A DNA stretch of 38,718 nucleotides from a bacterium (lineage in GTDB: Bacteria; Vulcanimicrobiota; Vulcanimicrobiia; Vulcanimicrobiales; SCRA01): contig SCRI01000007.1 of assembly GCA_004298675.1 (NCBI GenBank), positions 1 through 38,718 of the forward strand, written 5' to 3'. The notes below the pieces were generated by a model. It did no database searches. It worked only from the letters and a program-made list of their open reading frames with translations, and had not been told where the DNA came from. A program made the translations under genes and the position numbers. This document shows, piece after piece, positions 15,037 to 23,350 of the stretch. Numbering within the stretch: position 1 is the first letter of the stretch; every line of letters begins with the position of its first letter.

Positions 15037-16116
15037 TCATTGGAATCCACCGCGCAGAAGGGCACCGGTTGAGGTGCCCTTCTCGCGTAGGCGAGCCGCG
15101 AGACGCCGCAACATCTGACGCGGCCACTGCGGCCCGCCATAAATGAACCCGGTATACGCCTGCACGAGATCGGCGCCCGCCTCCAAGCGCTCCCAAAAAT
15201 CTTCGAACGTCGAGACGCCGCCTACGCCTACCAACACGACCGGCCTTGGCAGCAGGGCGCGCAGCAACTGCAAAACCTTCAGCGAGCGCGAGCGCAACGG
15301 TGCACCCGAGAGGCCGCCGTTGCCGCAACGCTCCACGAACTCGCGCGGAGTACGCAGCCCCTCGCGCCCGGTCGTCGTGTTGGTCGCCACCACGCCGTCC
15401 ACGCCATAACGCCGCACGATCTCGGCAACGTCCGCCAAGCCGTTTTCGTCCAACTCCGGCGCGATCTTCAAGAGCAGCGGCGGACGGCGCGGCGCGCGCG
15501 CGCGCGCTTCGCAGAGCGCCTCTACCAGCCGCTCTAACTCGCCGCGCGCCTGCAGGCTGCGCAGACCCGGCGTATTAGGCGAACTGATGTTGACGACGGT
15601 GTAGTCGGCCAGCGGCGCCAAGCGTTCCCAGGCCTGCACGTAGTCGTCCACGGCGCGCTCCAGCGGCGTCGCGATCCCCTTGCCGACATTGATCCCAAGC
15701 GCCGCCCGCCGCGGCGCCCGCAGGCGCGCCGCCACCGCCTCCGCGCCCTCGTTGTTGAAGCCAAGCCGATTAATGAGCGCGCGGTCCAGCGGCAGGCGGA
15801 AGAGGCGCGGCCGGGGATTACCCGGCTGCGGCAGCGGCGTCACCGTGCCGACTTCCACAAAACCGAATCCCAGCGCCGCCAACGCTTCGTAGGCGCGTCC
15901 GTTCTTGTCGAAGCCGGCCGCTAAGCCAAGCGGATTTGGGAAGACCACGCCGGGCCAAGGCTCGACGCGCAGAATCGGATCGCACACGGGCTCGAGCAGG
16001 CGGCGCAGCACGGGCAGCGACTGCAACGTCTCCAACACACCCAGCCCAAGCTCGTGCGCCCGCTCCGCCTCCAGCGCAAAGAGCGCGCGCCTGGCGGCTC
16101 TCCACCACAGGCTCAT
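15037..16116 (-). CDS. pyrD: Dihydroorotate dehydrogenase (quinone), class 2
   Basis: A 359-residue class 2 enzyme oxidising dihydroorotate to orotate with quinone as acceptor, bound at the membrane surface. The N-terminal amphipathic helix (about 1-35) that forms the quinone tunnel is present. The FMN barrel shows LGLAAGFDKNG, VEVGTVTPLPQPGNP, FRLPLDRALINRLGFNN, NISSPNTPGLR with the catalytic serine region, KIAPELD, ATNTT, NGGLSGAPL and VGVGGVSTFEDFWE, in the family order. It overlaps thpR by four bases (ATGA). Its final codons contain a strong inverted repeat. Confidence 0.96.
   Translation of the reverse strand: MSLWWRAARRALFALEAERAHELGLGVLETLQSLPVLRRLLEPVCDPILRVEPWPGVVFPNPLGLAAGFDKNGRAYEALAALGFGFVEVGTVTPLPQPGNPRPRLFRLPLDRALINRLGFNNEGAEAVAARLRAPRRAALGINVGKGIATPLERAVDDYVQAWERLAPLADYTVVNISSPNTPGLRSLQARGELERLVEALCEARARAPRRPPLLLKIAPELDENGLADVAEIVRRYGVDGVVATNTTTGREGLRTPREFVERCGNGGLSGAPLRSRSLKVLQLLRALLPRPVVLVGVGGVSTFEDFWERLEAGADLVQAYTGFIYGGPQWPRQMLRRLAARLREKGTSTGALLRGGFQ
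15056..15083. terminator. Inverted repeat at the 3' end of pyrD, possible bidirectional terminator
   Basis: An 11-base perfect stem (AGAAGGGCACC with GGTGCCCTTCT) around a six-base loop, extendable by four more pairs if one base bulges. It lies inside the last codons of pyrD and 37 bases past the stop of the convergent 47-aa gene. No T-run follows on either strand, so termination is inferred from stem strength and the convergent setting. Confidence 0.4.
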
Positions 16117-16652
16117 CCGCCCAGCCTCCAGCGCGCGAGCGTGCGATAGCGCGCACCCTCCGGCAGCGTCGCGCTCTGCACCAGCGCGATCTCGCCCACC
16201 GCCCAGCGCACCGGGGCGACTTCCAGCGCCGGCAGGCGCACCGGCACCTTCGCGCGCGCGATGGTCACGTGCGCGAGCGCTTCCTTCGCGTCGTAGGCGA
16301 TCTCCGACTCACGCAGGCGTTCGCGCAGCGCGTTCGCGGTACCACGAAAGGCGGCGTCGCTGCCGCTGGTGCCCAACCACAGTACGCTGGCGCGCTGGGT
16401 GTTCGGAAATCCGCCCAGCCGATCGACGATCAGTTCGAAAGGCGTCTCAGCCGCAGCCGCAGCCGCGCAGGCCGCCTCGACCGCAGCGGTGCGTTGGTCA
16501 CCGAGCATCCCCAGGAACGCAAGCGTCGCATGCAGTTGTTCGGGAGCGTAGAAGCGTGCGTCGAGACCGCGGCCGCGCAACGCCAGCGCGGTCTCCTGGG
16601 CACGCTCGCGTACCGCTTGGCCGGCCCACGCTGCGATAAAGAGTCGAGGCAT
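16113..16652 (-). CDS. thpR: RNA 2',3'-cyclic phosphodiesterase
   Basis: A 179-residue 2H phosphoesterase (LigT/ThpR). The two signature HxTx motifs are HATL at residues 41-44 and HVTI at 128-131, each on a central strand, and the protein begins with the typical RLFIAAW strand. The enzyme opens 2',3'-cyclic phosphates on RNA ends to 2'-phosphates. It overlaps pyrD by four bases and lies 24 bases after the MBL-fold gene, so all three may share a transcript. Confidence 0.92.
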   Translation of the reverse strand: MPRLFIAAWAGQAVRERAQETALALRGRGLDARFYAPEQLHATLAFLGMLGDQRTAAVEAACAAAAAAETPFELIVDRLGGFPNTQRASVLWLGTSGSDAAFRGTANALRERLRESEIAYDAKEALAHVTIARAKVPVRLPALEVAPVRWAVGEIALVQSATLPEGARYRTLARWRLGG

Positions 16653-16676
16653 CGGCGCCCCATTCTCGCCGCACGC

Positions 16677-17474
16677 CTAACGGGCCTGGAACGCCGCGAG
16701 CTCCTCCTCCACGTCGAGCTCCCAATCGTCGTGAGCAGCATAGACGCGCAAACCCAGCTCCTGCTCCAGTTGCCGCGCCAGCAGCCACGGTTTGCGATCG
16801 AGCATCTGCGTACCGAAATGCGTGAGGATGGCGATGCGTGGACGAACTACACCGAGAATCTCACGCGCATCGTCGAACGTGAGATGGTCGACATCCATGC
16901 GATCCCGATAACGCAAGACGTTGATGATCAGCACGTCGGGCTCGGCCTGAGCGTAGTGCTCGGCTAGGCCGTCGAAGCGCCGCGTACAGGGCAGGTAGGA
17001 GATGCGGGTCTCCGCGTATGCGAAGTGGAGGCCGAACGTCTCCACGCCGTGGCGGTGGCGTATCGATCCGCGCACCTCGACCTCGCCGACATGATACGGC
17101 CCGCCGAACTCGGTCAAGTACTCGATGCGCTCCAAGAAGCCGCGCGCATACGGCAACACCACGCCCTCCGCGTCGAACGCATCCGCGGGCGCCAGCAGCA
17201 GACCACGGCGTTTCCAGCCGCCGTGCGTCATCGCTTCGATCATCACGTTGACGTCGCAAGAGTGATCGAGATGCTTGTGCGAGAGCACCAACGCATCCAG
17301 ACGCGGCGGGTCGAGCGGCGGTTGATGCGCCAGCGCGCGCACTAGTGCGCCCGGTCCCGGATCCACGTGTATGCTCGTCGATCCGAACTCCAGCCACATG
17401 CCGCCGGAGGCGCGCAACTGCTTAGCGACGACGAAGCGGGCGCCGCCGGTGCCGAGAAAGACGATGCGGCTCAT
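16677..17474 (-). CDS. MBL-fold metal-dependent hydrolase
   Basis: A 265-residue metallo-beta-lactamase-fold protein of the RNase Z/PhnP-like type. It opens with IVFLGTGGARF, then SIHVDPGPG, and the metal motif LSHKHLDHSCD (His66, His68, Asp70, His71). A later SYLPCTRRFDG segment, a DVLIIN strand and LTHFG near the C-terminus supply the remaining metal-ligand positions. This subgroup includes phosphodiesterases of cyclic phosphate substrates; the substrate here is unknown. It sits between thpR (24-base gap) and a PadR gene (29-base gap). Confidence 0.85.
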   Translation of the reverse strand: MSRIVFLGTGGARFVVAKQLRASGGMWLEFGSTSIHVDPGPGALVRALAHQPPLDPPRLDALVLSHKHLDHSCDVNVMIEAMTHGGWKRRGLLLAPADAFDAEGVVLPYARGFLERIEYLTEFGGPYHVGEVEVRGSIRHRHGVETFGLHFAYAETRISYLPCTRRFDGLAEHYAQAEPDVLIINVLRYRDRMDVDHLTFDDAREILGVVRPRIAILTHFGTQMLDRKPWLLARQLEQELGLRVYAAHDDWELDVEEELAAFQAR

Positions 17475-17503
17475 AGGGGCGTGTTCCGCGCCGGCGCGGC
17501 AAC

Positions 17504-17854
17504 TTACCTGCGCTTGGGTGCCGCCTCGTATAATTCGAAGAACGCGTCGAGACTATGGCGATAGTCCGCCAAGACCGCAGACCAGCGTGCCAGCGCTTCA
17601 TGGCCATCGGGCGTCAGCGCGTAGAGGCGGCGCGTTGGACCCTCGGCGTGCGGGCTCCACCATGAAGCGATCAAACCCTCGCGCTCCAAGCGCCGCAAGG
17701 CGCGGTAGACGGCGCCGGCGTCGACGGTAAAGGCGAAGCGATCGCGTAGATGCTTGGCGATCTCGTACCCGTGCAGATTGCCGCCTTCGAGCATGACCAG
17801 CAGCCAGGCCATCAGGTAGTTCTTGGGCGTCACGCGAAGCGAAGGCGCGTCCAT
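17504..17854 (-). CDS. PadR family transcriptional regulator
   Basis: A 116-residue PadR-type regulator: winged helix with LHGYEIAKHLRDRF, then DAGAVYRALRRLEREGLI, then GPTRRLYALTPDGHEALARW, and a short C-terminal dimer helix. PadR proteins usually repress a neighbouring transporter or stress gene and respond to a small ligand. The start MDAPSLRV at 17854 is preferred to one 12 codons upstream; a TATAGT box (17864-17869) ends nine bases before it, suggesting a leaderless or very short-leader mRNA, although no -35 box is visible. Nearby targets could be the MBL-fold hydrolase downstream. Confidence 0.88.
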   Translation of the reverse strand: MDAPSLRVTPKNYLMAWLLVMLEGGNLHGYEIAKHLRDRFAFTVDAGAVYRALRRLEREGLIASWWSPHAEGPTRRLYALTPDGHEALARWSAVLADYRHSLDAFFELYEAAPKRR

Positions 17855-17915
17855 CCTGAACGGACTATACCCTGGCCCGGAGCTGACCACGGAGCGGCAA
17901 CGTGGGCCGATCGCG

Positions 17916-19514
17916 TTACCCGCGTGACTCGATCAGCGAGAGGATCAGATCCCCCTGCTGCGGATGCTCGCCATTACGGTAGACGACGGCGCCGCCGCCG
18001 CGGGCGCCGCAGAGCGGCGGCAGCAGGCGCTCGCGGCGGCGCACCACCGTGAAGGGCGTGCCGTGGATGCGCACGCGATCGAGCACGTCGTGGCCGGCCA
18101 CCCGCTCGGCCACCAGCGGTGCCGCGAGATCGCGTAGCGCATGCACCGTTCCGGCATCCAGGTGGCGCTCCACCGCACGCCCCAGCGCGGCGTTGTTGAA
18201 GCGCAGGACCACCCGCGCGTCGCGGCGCAAGCCGCGCGCGGTCAACGCGATCTTGAGGTTGGTCGTGTCGTCGTTCGCCAGCGCCACCACGCCCAGCGCG
18301 CTCTCCACGCCCGCGTACTCGAGCGTGCGCTCGCGCGTGGCATCGCCGGTGAGCACGCTGGCACCGCGATCGCGCGCCTGGGCTACGAGTGCCGGATCGG
18401 GGTTGCGCTCCACGATCACCACGGGAACATCCAGCGCCAGCAAGTACTCCACGACACGCGAGCCCACCACGCCGGAGCCGCAGACCACCACGTGGCCGCG
18501 CGCGCCGACGCGCCGCATCCCCGCCACGGACTCCTCGCGGCGGCGCACCACCGCATTGGTGATGAGCGCCACTACGCTGCCGGTCAAAGCGATACCGCTC
18601 AGCATCACGGCGATGGTGAAGGCCTCCACCACCGAGGACGTGCGCCACAGCGAGACGTCGCCGTTCTCGGCGATGCGGCTGGTGACAACGTAGAACGCGT
18701 CCAGCACGCTCAGATGCAGCGTCGACTCGTAGAACGCGGCCGAGACGAGGTAGAGCAGCAGCAGAGCCGTCGCCACGGAGAGCGAGACCGGGTCGAGGTG
18801 GCGCATCAGGGCGCGCAGCGAGCGCGGCCGCCGCTTGCTTCGCTGTGGAGCGGCGGGGGTACGCGCACGCGCGATCTGCGCCAAACGTGCCACCGTCGCG
18901 AAGACCGTTACCTCGTCCGCGGGCTCCAGCGGTACGTCCTGCGGCGGATGACCGTTGATCTCCATCACCCTGCCGCGCAGATGCTCCTCGGCCTCGCCCA
19001 GGTCTAAGCCGGTACACCCGAAATCTTCGGCGCGCCCGCCCGCGAACGCCAAGAGCGCATCGCCCGCCTCCGGGAAACGGAACGCAGAGATGATGTGCGG
19101 ATCGAGCACGGCGGCGGCGAAGGTTGCCGCGGCGACGTCCGCGATGGCAACGACGCCGGCATTGGGCAGGATGCGTTCCAATTCGGCGGCCATCCGGCGA
19201 TCGAACTGGCGCAAGATGAGCCGCACGCCGGGGTTCGCCTCGCGCGCGAGCAGGCCCACCGTCAAGTTGAAATCGTCGGCCTGCGCGATGCAGACCACCA
19301 CGGCGCTCGCCGGTAGCGGCAGCCGCTCCCAGGTAGCCAAGCGCTCGGGGTCGGCATCGCGGTAGCGGGCACCGTGACGCACGGCCTCCTCGGCGACGCG
19401 GCACGGCGCGCGCCAGAGCAGCTCCACCTCATCTCCCGCGGCGCGCAGTTCGCGCAGCACGTCCAGCGCCAGCTCGTCGCCGCCCACCAAGACCACGTGG
19501 AGTCCGCCGCTCAT
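17916..19514 (-). CDS. Double-RCK (TrkA-N) channel-like membrane protein lacking a K+ filter
   Basis: A 532-residue protein with two RCK units flanking a two-helix membrane module. RCK-N1 covers about 5-135 ([17 protein letters not shown]) and its RCK-C partner about 140-210. Helix one is about 245-262, a pore-loop-like stretch 272-290, and helix two 297-323. RCK-N2 is about 340-460 ([17 protein letters not shown], then VVIVERNPD), and RCK-C2 reaches the C-terminus. The fold is that of potassium channels gated by nucleotides, but where T-V-G-Y-G-D is expected it reads IAENGDVS, so potassium selectivity is doubtful. The start at 19514 is chosen because the first strand begins there. It is divergent from liuB. 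Confidence 0.82.
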   Translation of the reverse strand: MSGGLHVVLVGGDELALDVLRELRAAGDEVELLWRAPCRVAEEAVRHGARYRDADPERLATWERLPLPASAVVVCIAQADDFNLTVGLLAREANPGVRLILRQFDRRMAAELERILPNAGVVAIADVAAATFAAAVLDPHIISAFRFPEAGDALLAFAGGRAEDFGCTGLDLGEAEEHLRGRVMEINGHPPQDVPLEPADEVTVFATVARLAQIARARTPAAPQRSKRRPRSLRALMRHLDPVSLSVATALLLLYLVSAAFYESTLHLSVLDAFYVVTSRIAENGDVSLWRTSSVVEAFTIAVMLSGIALTGSVVALITNAVVRRREESVAGMRRVGARGHVVVCGSGVVGSRVVEYLLALDVPVVIVERNPDPALVAQARDRGASVLTGDATRERTLEYAGVESALGVVALANDDTTNLKIALTARGLRRDARVVLRFNNAALGRAVERHLDAGTVHALRDLAAPLVAERVAGHDVLDRVRIHGTPFTVVRRRERLLPPLCGARGGGAVVYRNGEHPQQGDLILSLIESRG

Positions 19515-19591
19515 GCCGCAGCGTTGCTTCACCCGTCGCGGCGCATCGCCTGCCTGCAAGAGAGACGGGTGGCGCCCCCGAAGCCAGCGGC

Positions 19592-21175
19592 GTGGCCATA
19601 CTCGAAACGTTCATCGACACGCGCTCCGGGCAGTACGCGCGCAATCGCGCGCGCATGGAGGTGCTCTCGACGCAACTGCGCGAGAGCCTCGCCGGCGTCC
19701 ATCATGGTGGCGGCCCAAGCGCCGTGGCCAAGCACCGCAAGCGCGGCAAGCTGACCGCACGGGAGCGCGTCGACCGTCTCATCGATGCGGGCGCGCCGTT
19801 TCTGGAGATCGGTGCCCTCGCGGCATGGGAGATGTACGGCGGCGACGCTCCTAGCGCTGGCATCGTCACGGGCATCGGCGTGGTGGAGGGGCAGGAGTGC
19901 ATGATCGTCGCCAACGACGCGACGGTCAAGGGCGGCACGTACTATCCGCTGACCGTGAAGAAGCACCTGCGGGCGCAGGAGATAGCCGAACAGAACTACC
20001 TGCCCTGCATCTACCTCGTGGACTCCGGTGGTGCGTTCTTGCCGTTGCAGGCCGACGTCTTTCCAGATCGCGATCACTTCGGACGCATCTTCTACAACCA
20101 GGCGCAGATGAGCGCCAAGGGTATCCCGCAGATCGCCGCCGTGATGGGCTCCTGCACGGCCGGTGGCGCGTACGTGCCGGCGATGAGCGACGAGACGGTG
20201 ATCGTCAAGAAGAACGGCACCATCTTCCTCGGGGGGCCGCCGCTCGTCAAAGCGGCCACCGGCGAGATCGTCAGCGCCGAGGAGTTGGGGGGCGCCGACG
20301 TTCACACGCGCGTCAGCGGCGTGGCCGACCACTTCGCCGAGGACGACCTCCACGCGCTGGCGATCGTGCGCGGCATCGTCTCGGAGCTCCACCGCGAGCA
20401 TCCGCGCCTGTGGGACCTGGCCGAGCCGGAGGCCCCCGCCTATGACCCCGCGGAGATTCACGGCATCATCCCTGCCGACGCGCGCCAGTCCTACGACGTG
20501 CGCGAGATCATCGCGCGGCTGATCGACGGCTCGCGCTTCCACGAATTCAAGGCGCGTTACGGCACCACGCTGGTGTGCGGCTTCGCGCGCATCGAGGGCC
20601 ATCCGGTCGGGATCATCGCCAACAACGGCATCCTCTTCAGCGAGAGCGCACTCAAGGCGACGCACTTCATCGAGCTGTGCGCGCAGCGCGGCACGCCGCT
20701 GGTGTTCCTCCAAAACATCACCGGCTTCATGGTCGGTAAGCAATACGAGAACGGCGGCATTGCCAAGGACGGCGCCAAGCTGGTGACGGCCGTGGCCACC
20801 ACCAACGTGCCGAAGTTCACCGTCATCATCGGCGGCAGCTTCGGTGCCGGAAACTATGGCATGTGCGGGCGCGCCTACGCGCCGCGCCAACTGTGGATGT
20901 GGCCCAACGCGCGCATTAGCGTCATGGGCGGGCCCCAGGCAGCCAGCGTACTCTCGACGGTCAAAGGCGAGCTCACGCCGGAGCAGAAGGCGGAGTTCGA
21001 GCGCCCCATTTTAGAGAAGTACGAGCGCGAGGGCAGCCCCTACTACTCTACCGCGCGGCTTTGGGACGACGGCATCATCGATCCACTCGACACGCGCCGC
21101 GTGCTGGCCTTGGGGCTTCAGGCGGCGGCTCACGCCCCCGCGCCACCCCTGCGCTTCGGCGTCTTCCGCATGTGA
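19592..21175 (+). CDS. liuB: Methylcrotonyl-CoA carboxylase beta subunit (carboxyltransferase)
   Basis: A 527-residue carboxyltransferase subunit that moves CO2 from biotin to 3-methylcrotonyl-CoA in leucine degradation. It starts [12 protein letters not shown], typical of this subunit. The N-terminal crotonase-like half has [47 protein letters not shown] and [16 protein letters not shown]; the C-terminal half has [30 protein letters not shown] and [10 protein letters not shown]. The [13 protein letters not shown] segment separates it from propionyl- and acetyl-CoA carboxylases. The start is GTG with no clear ribosome-binding site. Its biotin-carrying partner is 5.7 kb downstream, an unusual split. 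A small XRE-like gene follows after 10 bases. Confidence 0.93.
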   Translation: MAILETFIDTRSGQYARNRARMEVLSTQLRESLAGVHHGGGPSAVAKHRKRGKLTARERVDRLIDAGAPFLEIGALAAWEMYGGDAPSAGIVTGIGVVEGQECMIVANDATVKGGTYYPLTVKKHLRAQEIAEQNYLPCIYLVDSGGAFLPLQADVFPDRDHFGRIFYNQAQMSAKGIPQIAAVMGSCTAGGAYVPAMSDETVIVKKNGTIFLGGPPLVKAATGEIVSAEELGGADVHTRVSGVADHFAEDDLHALAIVRGIVSELHREHPRLWDLAEPEAPAYDPAEIHGIIPADARQSYDVREIIARLIDGSRFHEFKARYGTTLVCGFARIEGHPVGIIANNGILFSESALKATHFIELCAQRGTPLVFLQNITGFMVGKQYENGGIAKDGAKLVTAVATTNVPKFTVIIGGSFGAGNYGMCGRAYAPRQLWMWPNARISVMGGPQAASVLSTVKGELTPEQKAEFERPILEKYEREGSPYYSTARLWDDGIIDPLDTRRVLALGLQAAAHAPAPPLRFGVFRM

Positions 21176-21185
21176 GGACGCGGTC

Positions 21186-21452
21186 ATGAGCGAGCGCACG
21201 CCGCACGAGCTCGTCGCGTTCGTCGGAACGCGGCTGATGAGCGCGCGGGTGCAGTGCGGCCTCGCGCTCGAAGAGGCGGCCGCGGCGGCCGGCGTGGACG
21301 ACGAACGTCTGGCGGCCGCGGAGGCTGGCGAGGCGGCACTAGACGAGAGCGAACTGGAGGCGCTAGCCGGCGTTTACGATCAACCGCTGGAGTGGTTTTT
21401 CGGCGGCGAGACGACCCCGCTACCCTACCTCCCGTTCTTTGACATCGGTTAG
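21186..21452 (+). CDS. Small XRE-like helix-turn-helix protein
   Basis: An 88-residue protein whose first 70 residues resemble a lambda-repressor-type helix-turn-helix: VGTRLMSARVQCGLALEEAA, then AGVDDERLAAAEAGEAALDE, then ELEALAGVYDQPLEWFFGGE. The normal arginines of the recognition helix are mostly replaced by acidic residues, so DNA binding is doubtful and a protein-interaction role is possible. A GAGGA sequence lies eight bases before the ATG. It is 10 bases downstream of liuB, so it should be on the same transcript. Its last four bases overlap the convergent LysR gene. Confidence 0.75.
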   Translation: MSERTPHELVAFVGTRLMSARVQCGLALEEAAAAAGVDDERLAAAEAGEAALDESELEALAGVYDQPLEWFFGGETTPLPYLPFFDIG

Positions 21453-22336
21453 CGCCGCACGAACTCGGGCACGGTGCGTTTGACCACGTCGATGAACGCG
21501 GCCGCGCTCGGAGCGAGGAAACGGTTGCGCGGCGTGGCGATGCCGATAGTGCGCTGCAGGCAGCGCTCGCTCACGTCGACGGCGACGACGCCGCCCAACA
21601 GCGGCACGCACAGACGCGGCACCAGCGCCACGGCCACGCCCGCCTCAACGAACCCGCCGGTGGTCGTGAGGTTGGAGGAGCGCACCGCGACGGGCGGGCT
21701 AATGTGCAGCGCGTCGAACGCACGCGTCTGGATCGTCGAGCAATGGGCGTCGCCGCTGTAGGCAAACGGTTCATCGGCGATCTCGCGCAACGAGATGCGG
21801 CGGCGGCGTGCCAGCGGGTGCGCAGGGTGGACCACCAGTTGGAAGTCCTCGGTGAAGAGCGGCGTCACGTCGGCATCCAACTCGGCCACCACCCCCTCGA
21901 CGAAGCCGACGTCCGCCGTACCCTCAACCAGCCAGCGTGCGACGTCGTCGTCCTCGCCCTCGCGAATCTTGAGATCGACGCGTGGATGCAGGCGCCGGAA
22001 CGCCAGCGCCACGCGCGGCAGTAGCCGCCCCGCCACCGACTGCAGCGAGGCCACGCGCAGCGTCCCGCCCTCACCCCGCAAGAGCGACTCCACCGCCACG
22101 GTGCCGTCCTCCAACTCCGCGAGCGCCCGTTGGGCCCGTTCCAGAAATGCCAGCCCCGCCGCCGAAGGCACGACGCGGCGCCGCGCGCGGTCGAAGAGCG
22201 GAGCGCCAAGGCGACGCTCGAGCGCGGCCACATGCTGGCTGACGGCCGCTTGCGTCAGACCCATGCTCTCGGCCGCACGCGTAAAACTCCCGGTGCGCGC
22301 AACCTCGACGGCGGCCCGCAGATGGCTGGTATTCAT
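21449..22336 (-). CDS. LysR family transcriptional regulator
   Basis: A 295-residue LysR-type regulator. The winged helix-turn-helix covers residues 1-62 (LRAAVEVARTGSFTRAAESM, then LTQAAVSQHVAALERRLGAP). The rest is a two-lobed effector domain with VASLQSVAGRLLPRV, GTADVGFVEG and VEAGVAVALVPRL. It is divergent from two EamA exporters and its promoter interlocks with theirs, so the likely target is the exporter pair and itself. AAGGGA lies six bases before the ATG. A 34-base leader is predicted from the TATAAT box. Effector unknown; amino acids or metabolites exported by EamA proteins are candidates by analogy. Confidence 0.95.
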   Translation of the reverse strand: MNTSHLRAAVEVARTGSFTRAAESMGLTQAAVSQHVAALERRLGAPLFDRARRRVVPSAAGLAFLERAQRALAELEDGTVAVESLLRGEGGTLRVASLQSVAGRLLPRVALAFRRLHPRVDLKIREGEDDDVARWLVEGTADVGFVEGVVAELDADVTPLFTEDFQLVVHPAHPLARRRRISLREIADEPFAYSGDAHCSTIQTRAFDALHISPPVAVRSSNLTTTGGFVEAGVAVALVPRLCVPLLGGVVAVDVSERCLQRTIGIATPRNRFLAPSAAAFIDVVKRTVPEFVRR

Positions 22337-22371
22337 CGAATTCCCTTATAGATTTTCCTAGACAATCGTCA

Positions 22372-22400
22372 TTTACATTATAAGCGACACGGTTTATGCT
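22372..22400 (+). promoter_or_regulatory. Promoter of the EamA exporter pair, nearly leaderless
   Basis: -35 TTTACA (22372-22377), a 17-base spacer and -10 TATGCT (22395-22400). The ATG at 22409 lies only eight bases beyond the -10 box, so the mRNA should start at or next to the start codon. No ribosome-binding sequence is present, in agreement. Confidence 0.62.
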
Positions 22401-22405
22401 TACAA
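22377..22405 (-). promoter_or_regulatory. Promoter of the LysR gene, interlocked with the exporter promoter
   Basis: Read on the minus strand: -35 TTGTAA (22400-22405), a 17-base spacer and a perfect -10 TATAAT (22377-22382). Each end shares one base with a box of the opposite promoter, so polymerase cannot occupy both. The LysR leader would be about 34 bases and carries AAGGGA before the ATG. Confidence 0.62.
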
Positions 22406-22408
22406 CTA

Positions 22409-23344
22409 ATGCCGCCGTCTCAGCCCTTTTCGCGCCCCCTAGTCTTCGCCGCTCTCCTTGCGGTCGTGCTCTTCTGGGGCCTCAACGTCGTAGTCATGAA
22501 AGCGGCCTTCGTCCACTGGAATCCGCTGGGCTTCACTGGTCTGCGCTTCCTGGCGATGGTCCCGCTGGCGCTAGGCATCGCGCGCCTGCGCGGCGAGTCG
22601 CTACGCATCGAGCTTCGCGATCTCCCGGCGCTGCTGATCTGCGCCGCCTGCGGCTACGGCGTCTACCAATACTTCTACGTGATCGGTCTCGCGCACACCA
22701 CGGTCTTCGCCTCCGCACTGCTCAGCTCGCTGACGCCGGTCTTCACGTTGATGCTGGCGGTGGCGATGGGACTCGAACGCTCGCGTACGGGGCGTTGGAT
22801 CGGGGCCATCATCGCGTTATTCGGAGTGGCGGTCTTCGAAGGCGCTTTCGCCGGGCGCGCCACGATCCGCCTGGGCGATGCGCTGACCCTGGTCGGCGCG
22901 ATGATCTTTGCGGGCTACAACGTCTTCGCGGGGCGCCTCTTGAGCCGCTACTCGCCCACGTCGCTGATCGCCATCACGATCACGCTGGGGGCGCTGATGA
23001 TCGCCCCGGGCGGTCTGTGGGGTCTGGCGCACCAGGACTTCGCGCGTCTGCGCGTCAGCGACTGGTTCCTGATGCTCTACTCGGTCATCTTCCCGATGGT
23101 CATCGGCTACCAACTGTGGAGTTGGGGCATCTCCAAGATCGGCGCGGGGGCAACCTCGATCTTCAATTTCGGCGTGCCGATCGTGGCCGGCTTCGCCGGC
23201 GTGATGTTCCTGAGCATGCCCGTCACACGCTACGAGATCCTCGGTGCGGCGATCTGCATCGCCGGTATGGCCGCGGCACAGGTGCTGGCCCGCTACTCTT
23301 TCACCGGCCTCTGGACACAGTTGACCGTCCCGGCGGAACGGTAG
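22409..23344 (+). CDS. EamA family transporter (DMT superfamily), first of a pair
   Basis: A 311-residue inner-membrane protein with about ten helices in two EamA repeats. The first repeat begins VVLFWGLNVVVMKAAF and contains LRFLAMVPLALGIARLRG; the second begins LTLVGAMIFAGYNVFAGRLL and ends with GVMFLSMPVTRYEILGAAI. EamA proteins export amino acids, metabolites or sugars by proton exchange; the substrate here is unknown. The promoter is strong and apparently leaderless and is shared with the divergent LysR gene, its likely regulator. The second EamA gene starts six bases after the stop. Confidence 0.93.
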   Translation: MPPSQPFSRPLVFAALLAVVLFWGLNVVVMKAAFVHWNPLGFTGLRFLAMVPLALGIARLRGESLRIELRDLPALLICAACGYGVYQYFYVIGLAHTTVFASALLSSLTPVFTLMLAVAMGLERSRTGRWIGAIIALFGVAVFEGAFAGRATIRLGDALTLVGAMIFAGYNVFAGRLLSRYSPTSLIAITITLGALMIAPGGLWGLAHQDFARLRVSDWFLMLYSVIFPMVIGYQLWSWGISKIGAGATSIFNFGVPIVAGFAGVMFLSMPVTRYEILGAAICIAGMAAAQVLARYSFTGLWTQLTVPAER

Positions 23345-23350
23345 GCGCAG

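Noticed and set aside
19529-20890. A 453-residue minus-strand frame opposite liuB
   Set aside because: liuB is a clear match; the antisense frame is a product of codon bias in GC-rich DNA.
19592-21175. Propionyl- or acetyl-CoA carboxylase beta subunit
   Set aside because: The [13 protein letters not shown] segment and nearby hydratase, biotin subunit and HMG-CoA lyase favour methylcrotonyl-CoA carboxylase.
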